Positions 46,335 to 58,144 of a DNA stretch of 64,000 nucleotides are shown piece after piece; positions within the stretch are counted from its first letter, which is position 1; each line of letters starts with the position of its first letter. Source of the stretch: Haliotis asinina (taxonomy: Eukaryota > Mollusca > Gastropoda > Lepetellida > Haliotidae). The stretch covers positions 4,839,501 to 4,903,500 of the forward strand of contig NC_090285.1 of assembly GCF_037392515.1 (NCBI RefSeq). The letters are read 5' to 3'. The notes below the pieces were generated by a model that worked only from the letters and a program-made list of their open reading frames with translations, was not told the origin of the DNA and searched no databases. The position numbers and the translations under genes are program-made.

Positions 46335-48260
46335 ATAGGCCGTTTATGAGTCTTTGAACTACCTTCACATTGGTGTAGATTACGCATCTACATGCACAGC
46401 CAGTAATGAGGGACACATGTGACTAAAATGTTCGCGTTTACAGATGTCCCATATATTGATAACAGCATGGGGCGAGTCATTTTATGGGTCGTTTAAGAGT
46501 CATTAAACAAAACGTGTGTAAGAAATATCTGCTGTCTATAGTTCGATGCAGAACATTAATTGTGTGCATGCGTGAATCAGAGTTTCTCGTGTACAGCTGA
46601 TATAAATATGGCGCTGTTCATGTTTTCAACGTGTGAACAACATATATACTTTGTTTCTGTACCAGAATCATAATCAGACGTAGCCCAGTCTAATACTTTG
46701 TAGATTTACGTCTCTTAAACACGGCAGGTTTGTGCAAGTTAGTTTGTAGGTTGACAAGAACCACACCTGTTTCTTTTCACTAAAATGCTCTACGCCTGAG
46801 CTCTGCGTGACTTTACACCTTCCTTCTACAGTAATCTAACACAACGTGATATACGTGGATTGCTGTTAAAAGCGGTTTTAACGTAGTTTATACCTCCATT
46901 TATCCCTGAACCTTACCTACAGTGACAAGGTCATGTACTTGTTTAAGTGCCTGACTGTGAGGGTCTGGGTTCGAATCCTAAATAGGACTCAACTCCAGAA
47001 AACGTGAGAGAATTACTTTTGTACTTTCATAAGGAAGTGTAATTCCTAATGTAACATATTTTACATTTGTCCACTTTCTAAATGACATTGTGTGATCTTA
47101 GCTTTCGGCCGTGGGAGCCGTGCCAGTTAACAGTTATCAGAGAGGTATACAAAGTCCGCAGTCTAGACAACCAGTCGCCCGACTTTCATTTTTGTGTGAG
47201 TCGCGGGGGCTGAGCGGGACTTTGCATGCTAACGATTGGATACCTGACTCGGAGAGTGTGGGTTCGAATCCCGTATGGGGCTCAACACAAAAAAGTATTA
47301 GAATTTGTACTTTACTAAGAAAGTGTTATCCTAAATATAACATGTTACATTTGACCACTTTCTAAATGGCATTGTGTAATCATAGAAATGGTAGGCTGGT
47401 TTGTTGAGTGTTTGTGCCAGTGTCAGACCACCTCCACGATCCAGTGGCTAGTGCATGTACACGGAGGGTCGGGTTCGATCCCTGGCCGTCATACTGAAAG
47501 ACCAGGGCCTCGTTCCTCAAAGCGATTGTAGCACTAGGACAGTCGTCATTCTGTGTTAAAGTATGGGAGTAATGATCAACAGTCTATGTTAAAGTATGGG
47601 ATTTACACTCACCTTAGCGTTACGACAGTCGTAAGTCTATGTTAAAGTATGAGTTACGATCACCTTAGCTCTACGACAGTCAGAACATGGTGAGCCTAAA
47701 CTATACTCTCGATGTCTAATGTGTGTAAAGTTACCATTTAATTGTGATGGGATCTTCAGTAAATCCACATCCAAAGTTTCACATATGTGGGTAATGTAGT
47801 TCACGACATATGAGTCACCACAACACATTGGGGTATAATATTAGTAAAATGTCATTTGGTACCCCTTGGATAATGGTATGTCCTCAAGAAATATCATATA
47901 AGATATGTTCAGAATGATATAGAATATATCCCTGTCATAATCAACAGCCAAAGATTTGGATTACTTGATTTAGATTTAGACATGGACTGTCACTGACTAC
48001 ACTGCAACATCACCTGTCTGCAGTACTATCATCAGTCGCCACAGCACATCATCACTTGGCTACACCACATCATCACTTGGCTACAGTACATCTTTTGGTT
48101 ACACTACATCATCACTTGGTCTACTTTCAGCATGACTCGCCAGCAGCACGTCATCACTCAGCAGGAGTAAGCACTCAATCGAAAGCCGTACATGAACACT
48201 CCCCTGTCGTAACAATACTGTCCGATCAACATCCTTCGCTTGCAGTACACTCTCGTTAAC
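46335..48260 (+). repeat. Direct duplication, left copy
   Basis: Matches 61950-64000 at an offset of about 15.5-15.6 kb with a few percent mismatch by eye. It holds tRNA-like SINE heads (about 46950-46985, 47204-47283, 47430-47500), a roughly threefold tandem of GTCTATGTTAAAGTATGGG units (47560-47660), and a short version of the 21-bp minisatellite (48010-48150). No gene seen. A third, more diverged copy of its left part is at 54680-55250. Confidence 0.88.
47204..47283 (+). repeat. tRNA-derived SINE head
   Basis: GGGGCTGAGCGGG (box-A-like) and GTGGGTTCGAATCCC (box B) about 50 bp apart, with complementary-looking ends. The copy at 62804-62890 has 8 extra bases after GAGCGGG. Too diverged for a working tRNA; I call it SINE-derived. 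Confidence 0.55.
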
Positions 48261-48289
48261 GTAGTGATTTTATTAAATCAAAACACAAA

Positions 48290-49225
48290 TACTCCAACTG
48301 CAAAACATCTCTTTATAAAGCTGAATGCAGCTGATGTTCTAAAGAGTATAAGAAGTGCATGAACAAGCATATCAAGCAATATAAAAATTGATTTTATCAA
48401 CTGATTCGAGGAAAGCAAAAGCATACGGCTAAAGAACTTTCGAAAATGTTTACAAAAAGTAAAGTCTACAAAAGAAAGGGAGATAAGTCATATGGACCCA
48501 AACGCATATGAACCAAATGCGACATTCATCAGATTCGGTAGCCTGATTGGTAAGTATTGTGAATAACAGACTTAACACTTTTTATAAAACATTAACGTAT
48601 TACATCTTGCCCAGACGGGTTTCACAAATGTCCACTCAACAAATGACAACACCTTTGTTGTGAATATGCTCAACCAATTACTAAAAAGTAGCAAAAGCGT
48701 TCGATGATGTTTGGAGGTTTGGGCTACTCAACAATGTAATTAATGGTAGATTTTTAACTCTTGTTCAAATAATGTATGATAATATTAAATCGTTTGTACT
48801 GTCCTTACTAATGATAGATGATTCTGCCCCGTAAATGTTTAATGCCAGTGGTTAACTTCTCAGGTAGAATCAATCCTAAAGGGTCAATTTTACCGAAGTT
48901 GGAAAGCTGAGATAGACAACAGCCCTGAAGGTTTCTATTACAAATACATTAAAAATCTTTAGAAAATTATCTCCTCCTTCCACCTATGTATATTTACCAG
49001 TTTTAAAATACGAAACGTGTAACCATAACGTATATGTTGAAGTTGGCCGTTGCCATGGCATTGATCGTCAAAACAGAACCTGCAGTCTCTGTAGATCACT
49101 TGCTGTAGCAGATAATTTTCATTATTTATTTAAATGCGAAGCTGTTACTGAACAAAGAAATAAATACATTCCCATTAAATGCTTAATATCTTTCCCTAAC
49201 CTAATAACGTATAAAGCATAAAACT
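48290..49225 (+). pseudogene. Non-LTR RT remnant with C-terminal zinc knuckle
   Basis: Readable blocks are QTGFTNVHSTNDNTFVVNML (about 48612-48672), AKAFDDVWRFGLLNNVINGR (about 48684-48745) and, after a deletion of the palm, a C-terminal block with CSLCRSLAVADNFHYLFKC (about 49080-49140). Frames differ between blocks. It belongs to the CR1/RTE-like group by pattern only. Confidence 0.75.
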
Positions 49226-49349
49226 ACAAACCCCATACACTGACAACGAGCACTGGGCCGCCGGGCCGCCGATTATATGTCGCTGATCAAATGATCTTCT
49301 TGTTCCTATTGTATCGCAACGTTGGTAGGTTGGCTGGTTTGTTTAATTT

Positions 49350-49545
49350 GTTGTGTATCGGTGCACTCCGCAATATTCCAGCTGTACGGCAGCGGTCTGT
49401 AAATAATCGACCAGGCAATCCAGTGATCAACATCATAAGCATCGTTCTACGCAATTGATACAATGACCACCCGATCCCATTAGTCGCCCCGTCCGGCAAG
49501 CCTGGGTAACTGAAGACCAGTTCTAACACGGATGGTCACGAGTAT
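49350..49545 (-). mobile_element. SINE copy, diverged
   Basis: It contains ATTATTTACAGACCGCTGCC and GGGATCGGGTGG on the minus strand, with internal deletions and no clean target duplication seen. It lies just downstream of the second P450 gene. Confidence 0.8.
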
Positions 49546-49598
49546 AGAGAGGATCTAGGCATAGTGTTCTTGTTAACATTGTGATGATCCGAACAGTA

Positions 49599-50115
49599 TT
49601 ACTTTCGGGGGATAGCTCGTAGTTGGAATTCAGGTGGCGCATTTGTTAAACCCAGTATTCCTTCCAGTGGAGGCTTTACCCCGTTCACTGGGACGAACTT
49701 GAACTTCTGAATCATGGTGGTGAGGAAGAGGAAGAGCTCCATCCGGGCCATTGCTTCTCCCAGGCAAATCCTTCGACCTTAAAATATGAAAACAAAAGTT
49801 CAGTTCTATTACCGTATGTATGTATGTATGTATGTATGTATGTATGTATGTATGTATGTATGTATGTATGTATGTATGTATGTATGTATGTATGTATGTA
49901 TGTATGTATGTATGTATGTATGTATGTATGGATGGATGGATGGATGGATGCATGCATGCATGCATGCATGCATGTATGTATGGATGTATGTGTGTGTGTG
50001 TGTGTGAGAGTGTGTGTGTGTGTGAGTGAGTGTGTGTGTGTGTACGCGCGTGCGCACGTGCGTGTGTATGCATGCACGTATTCATGTATGTATGCACGTA
50101 CGTGTGTGTGTGTTT

Positions 50116-50147
<32 letters not shown>

Positions 50148-53100
50148 ATGTGTGTGTGTGTGTGTCCATGCCACACTATGAAAGGAGCGTATGTGCATGT
50201 ACTTATGTATGTGCATACAGGTCTGTTGCATACGATATGTAGCTTTTATATGTAACTCACCCAAAGAAAATGGGATAAAATCCTCTCTCTTCTGAATCTT
50301 GCCTTCGCCATCAAGGAAACGATCCGGCCGAAAGTTTTGTGGGTCTCCCCATACACCCTTGTCTTGGAGGACTGAATCAAGGTTCAACAGGATTGTGACC
50401 CCTTTCGGGAAGGCGTATCCTCGGAACTGTACATCTTGTGGAACTGTGTGAGGGCCAGCAACAGGGGCAATATTGCCGTATCTCAAGGTTTCCATAATGG
50501 TGGCCTCAACGTAAGGAAGGTTCGTCTTGTCTTTCATGGATGGTGGTCTGCTCTGACCGACGTTTTCCAGAATCTCCTGGAAGCACTTCTCTTGTACATC
50601 CGGGTAGTGTAGGAAGTAGACTAGCGCCCAACGTATTGTGGTGGACGTTGTTTCTGTGCCCGCAGTGAACAGATCAGAAATAGTCTGCGCCAGATTCTCC
50701 ACTGCCAACATGAATGTAATCTTTAGTTTAAGTTCAAATGACAAATGTAAATTACCCATATAAACACAACACAGAAACACAACAACTACATGCGGAGGAA
50801 ATGCAAAAATACTGTAACAGAATTGGCCATGTTTTCACTAAAAGATTCTAAAAGAAAGTTCAGCTTCCCCAGTCAGTCAGATTGACAAAATTCTCGATCA
50901 AAGTTAAAATGAAAGGCCAAATATAAAAAGAAATAATATGTGTTAGATATGTATATATACCAAATTATATATATATATATAATGTATATATATATACCAA
51001 ATTCATTACACCATTATCTAAAATGATGTATTAGTTATATGTTTGAACAAATAAAGGAAAACAAAAAATTTAAAAGTAAGTATCCAGCGGACCTCTCTGT
51101 ACATACCATGAACATCTTCAGATTATAAAACACACGTACAGTCTAAAGTCGTTGTTTCTTGCTTCTGTTGGCGACGTCGCATCTCCTTCAAGTACACATG
51201 GATGAAGTCGTCCCGATTTTCCTCATCGTGATCCTTTAAGTGATTCTTAATGGAAGGATTAATTAGCAAATTTTTCACAAGATCTATGCTGTCCATTATT
51301 TTCCTGAACTTGAATGGGTCACCAGGCAAATATCGCACAAAAGGAAAAACGCTCAGTATTCCAGTTACTGCGCTATATTTAAAAAAATCATCCATTGCTT
51401 TCAGAAACTTGACGAAGACAGGGTCGGTATATTCAAAACGTTTTCCAAAGACAATGGAACAGATAATATTTGATACGGCATTCTGCGCTAAACGGTCTAT
51501 GTGGAAACCTTGGCCTTTCTGTTCTTCTATGGCCAAGACAAACTGTGCGATTTCCTCGTGTATTTTGTCCTCCATGATCATTCTTCCAGCCCCAAACTCT
51601 CGCAAAGTGTTGAGAGCAAAGCGCCTCTGTTCATGCCACAAGTCCCCGGAAGATCCGACTACTCCTGTTTGCAAAATATAGTGAAATAGAATTCAACCCT
51701 ATGCCGTAGCATAAATGGCACTGTATGTATGTGTATTGGAGACATTTGTAGAACAGTGTTGTATGTGAATCACGTTGTTTCTGTTAAGACTCATTTCGGG
51801 ACGGCGGTGACCTGGTTACTATATCAAGACTGGGAGACAGGATTATCGAGTAAGGTTCTGGGCTTACTCTGGAATATACCAGTCCAGTGATGTCAGAAGA
51901 ACTAGAGCAAACTTTTCATGTACACAAAACGGATCTCAGTCTGGTCTTTGCCAACTCACATACTCAGGTGTTTTGCCTATTTTGAATGCTAAAGCACTGT
52001 TGCAGCGATGTGAATCTTACCATCAATATCTTTGTAGCTACAGTCAATGTTATTATATTATAGTTATATTGAATTTGTATTGCCACGCTGTTTCATACCG
52101 TCATTGTAATTTCTTTGTATAACGAGGTATAACATTGTTCAGGTATATAATGCTGGGAAGGTATGACATTAGTGAGCTGTATTGTACCAACAAGGTATGA
52201 CATGAATCAGCCGTATAATGCTGAAAAGGTGTGACACGGGTCATTTGTACAGTGCTGCCAAGGTATGACATAGTTCAACTGTATGTTGCTGCCAAGGTAT
52301 GATGTGGGTCAGCTGTATGTTGCTGCTAAGGTATGACGTGGGTCAACTGTATGTTGCTGCTAAGGTATGACGTGGCTTTGCTGTATGCTGCCGCCAAGGT
52401 ATGACATGGGTAAGCTGTATGTTGCAGCCAAGGTATGACATTAGGGCAACTGTCTAGCGCTGTGAAGATATGACGTGGGTCAACTGTATAGTGCTGCCAA
52501 GGTTTGACATAGGTCAGCTGTACGTTAATGCCAAGGTATGTGGGTCAGCTGTATGTTGCTGCCAAGGTATGACATGGGTAAGCTGTATGTTGCTGCCAAG
52601 GTATGACATGGGTCAGCTGTAAAGTGCTGTGAAGGTATGATATGGGTCAGCTGTACTTTGCTGCCAAGGTATGACATGGGTGAACTGTATGTCGCTGCGA
52701 AGGTATGACATGGGTCAACTGGAAAGTATTGTGAAGGTATGACATGGGTCAGCTGTATAGTGCTGCCGAAGTATGACATGGGTCAACTGTATAGTGCTGT
52801 AGAGGTATATATGACCTGAGTCGGCTGTTTAGTGTTGCTGTGCGTTGATGGTATGCACGTGCTAAATGCCTATGATGGTATGGAAATACATAAAGGTAAC
52901 AACGGGCGTAAACATGGCTTCTAAATGTTTATCATAGTAAAGCCTATTCACTGGATAAAAGAGTTATGTCCAGAACATTTCACATCTGTCAAAATTTAAT
53001 AATTTCGTATCTCTGTGATTATTGATGGTAGATGTTAAATTCACACTACAACGTCACACGTCTCTAAAAATCAAGATTACAGTTCAATATATCGCAACTT

Positions 53101-53996
53101 GTGACCGAGGCTGGTTCGGGTAACACCGAAAACACAGCATTCGACAGTTCTTGATGTACGGAGCCATCGTGTACATTCCATACACGACAAGTCTCGCCTG
53201 TATGGAAGCTGTTCGTCTCCAAGTTTCAATTATCGAGTTTAGGCAAGTCGCAAGGATAATGAGTCTTTTATCGAATCAGTAGGAGTGAGTGAGTTAATAT
53301 TTAACGTCACATCGGCAAAGTCTCAGCCATATCGTGACGAGTCATCAGTAGGAAGCTTGTATCAAATATATATAGCATAGACCAAAATACTATCGAAAAC
53401 GCGTGACATTGTGCCGTTAAACACTCTGTTTTTGTCGTTCAGATGCCCTCTGTAAACCTACTATATCGAATTTTCACTTTCACCATCAATGCAGTACAAA
53501 AAGGTAAATGACACAACCAAACACAAATTGCTTACGATGGTTTTAGCAATGACGATTATTGGCACTATTAACGTTTTCATTATGGCTGCCGTGGCTGTCA
53601 TGGTCCAATGGTTAGAGCCACTCTTAAAACACCTTTAGTTCAGTTAAAATTTGAAGAAAACGCACCTTTTCTCCTTGCGAAGAAATCAGTCAAAAATGTG
53701 TGTGGCCTGTCAGAGAAGACGTCGGCGTTCTTGACTATGGCTTCTTTAAGGACGTTGTAGCCATTGAGGACGATGACAGGCTTGTGAAAGACATACAGAC
53801 TGAAAATGTCGCCATACTTCTGTCGAAGGTTCTTAAACAAAACACGGGAATCAGTCTCCATTGACAGGGCGTTCCCCAGGAACGGAAGGAGAGGGGGACC
53901 AGGGGGAAGTCCAGTGGCGCGCCTCGTTGACAGCCATAACACTGTCAGCACCACGACCAGAAATAAGGCAACTGTTGTAAATCCAAAATCCCACAT
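49599..53996 (-). CDS. Cytochrome P450, CYP2-clan-like, complete four-exon paralogue
   Basis: Exons: 53996-53666, 51664-51140, 50701-50261, 49777-49599, of 331, 525, 441 and 179 bp, GT-AG, phase 1, 491 codons plus stop; same architecture as 26290-31287. Motifs: anchor and [14 protein letters not shown] hinge, WHEQRR C-helix, canonical I-helix AGTETTSTT, ExxR in [14 protein letters not shown], heme site FSLGRRICLG. Expected ER heme monooxygenase of unknown substrate. It differs from its neighbour in substrate-site positions: IAPVAGPH for ILPVTIPH after ExxR, and LTNAPPEF for LSLAPCEF near the C-terminus. Intron 1 carries a minisatellite and a tiny LINE insertion; intron 3 a very long microsatellite. 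Confidence 0.95.
49814..50170. repeat. Long compound microsatellite in P450 intron 3
   Basis: About 28 TATG units, then GATG, CATG, TG/GAGTG and CGTG/TG tracts, about 350 bp in all. It starts about 40 bp from the exon 4 acceptor and lies in the same intron as the microsatellite of the other gene. Confidence 0.95.
50950..51000. repeat. AT-repeat palindromic tract in P450 intron 2
   Basis: TATATATACCAAAT borders two (AT)n runs; can form a hairpin. Confidence 0.75.
52130..52830. repeat. Intron 1 minisatellite, ~31-34-bp monomers
   Basis: About 20 imperfect copies of AAGGTATGACATGGGTCAGC followed by TGTATGTTGCTGCC. Same position (intron 1) and same base unit as the 28690-29690 array, but without the 65-bp dimeric organisation. 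Confidence 0.92.
53285..53343 (-). mobile_element. 59-bp 5'-truncated LINE tail with target duplication
   Basis: Almost identical to the 3' end of LINE copy C. Flanked by perfect 10-bp repeats ATCAGTAGGA (53275-53284 and 53344-53353). It lies in intron 1 of the second P450 gene. Confidence 0.9.
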
Positions 53997-54240
53997 GATG
54001 ATTGTGCGCTGGCTTCCAACCTGTGTGAAAGCTGACTGGAGAGAGCGAGACTAAGTACAGCTGTCGAGTGGCACATTACCACGACTGTCTGATTTAAAAG
54101 GACGCCCCTTATCAATGTTTGCAGAGTGAGTCAACCAATCAGCGTATATGTCGTGCACATGCCTTGTACATGTGGGGTTCTTGAGAGGCATTGAGAAGTC
54201 TTGTGCATGTGTCAAGAGGCCAAGGTCTGACTCCCAGTTA
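53997..54240 (-). promoter_or_regulatory. P450 5' flank conserved with the paralogue
   Basis: Shares GAGAGAGCGAGACT, CTGTCGAGTGGCACATT (plus strand) and GAGGCCAAGGTCTG blocks with the first gene's flank, in the same order and spacing. Probable 5' UTR and proximal promoter. Confidence 0.55.
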
Positions 54241-54254
54241 CGGATAGGTGCAAC

Positions 54255-55250
54255 ACACCGTCAGTGTATGTATTTACCTTCCAACTAAATGAAATAAACA
54301 CTGTGGTTGTTTGTTTCATAAAGTCAGCTCAGTAGTGAATTCTAGAAGCCTTAAATTTGTTTACGCTTCCAAATTAAGTTGGTTATCGTTTCAGCTTCAC
54401 ACTGAAAAAAGAGCATACGTTTCTATATGTATAGTAGCTGTTATATAAAAATGAGTTAGTTAAAGAACATTCAGTGAATAGTTCCGACTTTGAGTCATTT
54501 CAATTTGATACCTTATGTTTTATGAAGTGCTTTTATAATTCAGTTCTTTTTATGTTTAAATTTAAGGTGAATGTCCTTTTCATTCGGGATTAACTAGAGA
54601 CACTTTGCACATGTTTGTTGACAACAACCTGGATTAACTGTGTAAAAGCTGTGTATTTGTCTTTTTTGTATACACTTTTAGCACACAGATGTCCATTATA
54701 CTGATAACATTATGGGGCGGGGTATTTAAAGGATCAGTTAGGCGTTCATGTATAAATCGTGTGTAATAACTGCTATCTTTACTTTGATGAATTTGCTCAA
54801 ACTTTGACCTATAGATGTCCCATATACTGACAACAATGTGCCACGGATCATTTTATAGGCCGTTAAGGAGTGTGTATAACAACTGCTTCATATACATCGT
54901 CTACAGCCGATGTAAATACAGGACGTTCATTTTCTCATGTGTGTACAATGTACTTTGTTTCTGTGATAGTATCATAATGACATGTGATCCAGTCGTCTAA
55001 GTTGCAGCTATTCGCGGTGTAGAGTTGCGTCCCTTGAGCACACCTATGAAACCTATGAGTGTTGTTTCGGATCCTGGTTTGTCATAAGTTCGTTTCTAGG
55101 TTTGTCGCCACCACGTTTCTTTCACCACAATGGTAAAGTTTGAGCCCTCCTACATTGATTGATCTAACGACGTGATGTTAGCGGAATACTGTTAAAAGCG
55201 GCTTTAACTAATTAGCTCATAACTCAAATTTCCTCTGAACCTAAGCTGCA
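54255..55250. repeat. Local duplication blocks upstream of the second P450 gene
   Basis: 54255-54580 matches 40185-40460. 54680-55250 is a diverged relative of 46440-46900 and 62040-62500 (ACAGATGTCCCATATACTGA and GTTAAAAGCGG blocks). No coding sequence seen. Confidence 0.65.
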
Positions 55251-55798
55251 GTGCGTTGTGCAGCTTTACACAGGTTGTACACTCCGCAAGACCCGTGCTT
55301 TTGTCATGATCCCCCCCCCCCCTTGGAAGGAACTACTCCACCCCACTGGGCACCCAAGTTGGCAATCAACTCATTTAGTGGGTATAACTACATTGTTGGC
55401 ATTGTGGGTATTTGGTTCTGTGGAGGTCAGAGGGTAGCAGAGAGGGAAGGAAATGAAGTTAGTTATAATAGTAATATAGTAATAGTCCGCTTATATGGAG
55501 CTCATATCCAGGCACATTGCTTGCTCACGGCACAATGTACATTACTGTCCTCCAGTCAAAGGCTGTTAAAAGGACGCTATCATACTTCCCTATGCTTCTT
55601 CAGCTCACTGGGGATCATACAGCTATGCTGTCTCGTAGACACAATGAACTGAACACTCAGAGTTCCAGCACATCCTCACGGGCACCCATTTTACAGCTGG
55701 GTGAACTGAGACAATGTGCATCTTTAAACCTTGTCTACTAATGCTACGCAAGTGTGCCCACCTTGGGACCTGAACCTAGGTGCCTCCACCGGGGAGGA
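55251..55798. other. No gene recognised; C-tract at 55311
   Basis: Open frames here (up to 133 codons) lack recognisable domains. ACCTTGGGACCTGAACCTAGG near 55763-55785 is B-box-like, so part may be a decayed SINE. Confidence 0.4.
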
Positions 55799-56062
55799 GA
55801 CCCGTGTAGGTCCCGGGGTAGAATAGGTCTTCTGCAACCCATGCTTGCAACAAAAGGCGACTATGCTTGTCGTAGGAGGTGACTAACGGGATTGCGTTGT
55901 GGGGCTCGCTGACTTGGTTGACACATCATCGGTTCCCAAATGCAAAGGTCGATGCTCATGCTATTGATCACCGGATTGTCTGGTCTTACTCTTGATTATT
56001 TACAGGCCGTCGCCATATAGCTGGAATATTGCTCAGTGCGGCATGTAAAGAAACGCATTCAT
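55799..56062 (+). mobile_element. SINE copy, near full length
   Basis: 5' end GACCCGTGTAGGTCCCGGGG, core GACTAACGGGATTGCG, 3' region CCATATAGCTGGAATATTGC. The tail is degenerate. Confidence 0.88.
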
Positions 56063-56751
56063 TTACACTATCCACACTATTACACTATATAAATATCCAC
56101 GTAAGACTGGACTTAATGCTACATATTCAATACATAGTCGTTATTCTTGAAGTGGATTAACGGTCTGACGTGGCCCTGTGTGTGTTGTATTTACATGACA
56201 TAATAAAATCTGTTCATGTTAAGATGTAGAGATCAACACTGTAACACATTTTTGTACACAAGCACAACCCTAACACTGTGAAAGATTTGGTCTTTACAGG
56301 AATTCTGAATTATAGACGTTTCTAGGTTCATTTTGAGAAACAGTGCCCCTGTAAAGAAAGTGGCACTCATACGTCTGTTGGTCTCAACCAAAAAGCCTGA
56401 AAAAGAAGACTAGTTAAAACAGTCCTCCCTGAATGGGGTACGTTTCCACTTATGTCGTAATATGATCAGTTCCGTGCAGAAAGTCACGAAAGATTCGGCT
56501 TCAGAAAGTATTACGCCTTGTAAGTGTCTTATTGATCGAAAGCTTCATTTCATCGTTCCCTGAATACTTAGAGGGGTGTTCATGATATCAACCACTGGAT
56601 TGTTTGGTCCAGACGACGTTTTTCATAGACTATTGTTGTACAGCTGGAACATTTCTTGAGCGTGTCCTTCAATAACAGGGAAACAAGTGCGTCAGTGTCT
56701 AAGGTGTCGTTGGAGGAAACTTGTATTTCTCACAAGCAAGTAAACTCATTA
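56063..56751. other. No gene; a very decayed SINE piece at 56585-56665
   Basis: CACTGGATTGTTTGGTCCAG and ACAGCTGGAACATTTCTTGA echo the SINE 3' half. Nothing else recognised. Confidence 0.45.
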
Positions 56752-56902
56752 GTGTATGAGCGAGTTGGGTTTTACGCCGCCTTTAGCAATATTCAAGCAC
56801 TATTATGGCGGGAGACTCTAGAAATGGATCGAAACGTGGCCTCCAACATGACAAGCCAATGCTTTAACCATAGGGCTACCACGCCGCCCCGACGATCTCA
56901 TT
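56752..56902 (+). mobile_element. Second SINE-like repeat (GAGCGAGTTGGGTTTTACGCC type)
   Basis: It opens with GAGCGAGTTGGGTTTTACGC and CAATATTCAAGCACTATTAT, then ends in AATGCTTTAACCATAGGGCT and ACCACGCCGCCCCG. A short relative starts at 58972. I recall it as a common gastropod repeat, related to tRNA-derived SINEs. Confidence 0.6.
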
Positions 56903-57732
56903 AAGAGACGGCAACCTATTATTGTTATATAAAATCAATATTCGTGATCATTCGCCATGACACTATTATGAGAGACTCATCTTTCCCAAGGTAAATTCCG
57001 ATAAGACGTTTCACGCTAATGTTCTATTTACTGCACTATGACCAGTGCACCGTCAGCTCAGGGCTTTTGTGTCTAGCTACAGTGCATTCAGGGACTTGAC
57101 TGGCGGGGCCCAGTGTGTCACAATGCTCGGTGCAGAGATGTAACTACTCACACATCCGTGGTGGGTAATCAAAAGCCATCAGTGCAGCACATATGAATTA
57201 CTCCATCCGCGTGAGATGTCTGTATTATTCTACCGCATAACAGATTCAGATGCATGGACCTTATTGTACGGTCCATTTTGGAAATGTCTCTTCAGTTTTA
57301 TGCGTAACCAAACTTAGTTTTCCAGAAGGCTGTATCGAATGATTATCATACCACGCGGTGTGGGGCAGGAGGAAAGGCAACCATTGTACAGCATTCCGGT
57401 TGATGCTTGCAGAAACAGATGACTGTTTGTGAAAACGAATACACAAGAGAAACCTGTTTTACATGTCTAACGTCGAAGATGAAACTGATCATTGGGGTAT
57501 AACTGTGTTCCAAATGTCATGTTTAATGCTGATTTTGGTAGGACAACTGTTCCAATGAATGAGAAAGTTCGAATTCCAATCTTATATCCTGCTTAGGTTA
57601 GTTGTGTCTGGGTGAATTGCCCCCTTATCCCCTATTGTCACACCAGTCATATGCTTAGGGTGGATGGACCCTCACTCTTTGTCATTACTTCATACACTGA
57701 TGCACATTGTGAAATCGGTTACCACATGTTAT

Positions 57733-58144
57733 AGTCAGATTGTGAAACCAGTTATTTCGTGAAATGACTAAGAGGGCCAGCCATTTCATGTCATTTTGTT
57801 TAACAACAACCAATACACAGCTATTGTCTGGTGTGGCTACTTTCGACATTGCAAGTGTCAAAGTGTCAAAATGACGCTCGCGTGAATTTGCACCTGTAAC
57901 AGAAGACTGATGTTAATGTATGGTAACTAAAAACGTCAACGAAAATAAAGAAACTGCCCATTATATTTTAGTTAAACAAAGGACGAGTCATTAAAACAGT
58001 GAATATTTGAATATGTAACAACCAATACACAGTTATTGTCTGGTGTGGCTGCTTTCGACATTGCAAGTGTCAAAGTTTCAAAATGACGCAAAATGGCTGG
58101 CCCTCATAGTCATTTCAAGAAATTACTGATGTCACAATCTGACT
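57733..58144. mobile_element. MITE with ~70-bp terminal inverted repeats
   Basis: The left arm (AGTCAGATTGTGA...GAGGGCCAGCCATTT) and the right arm in reverse complement match over about 70 bp with about ten differences. A ~71-bp segment next to each arm (57804-57874 and 58018-58088) is repeated in direct orientation. No coding capacity. Confidence 0.75.

Noticed and set aside
47204..47283. Functional tRNA gene
   Set aside because: A- and B-box-like sequences are present, but the arms do not pair into a convincing cloverleaf and the copies differ by an 8-bp indel. Better explained as a SINE head.
49630..50255. Long His/Thr-, Tyr/Ile- and Cys/Val-rich open frames on both strands
   Set aside because: They are translations of the TATG/TG microsatellite inside P450 intron 3. 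The real coding sequence is exons 3 and 4 on either side.
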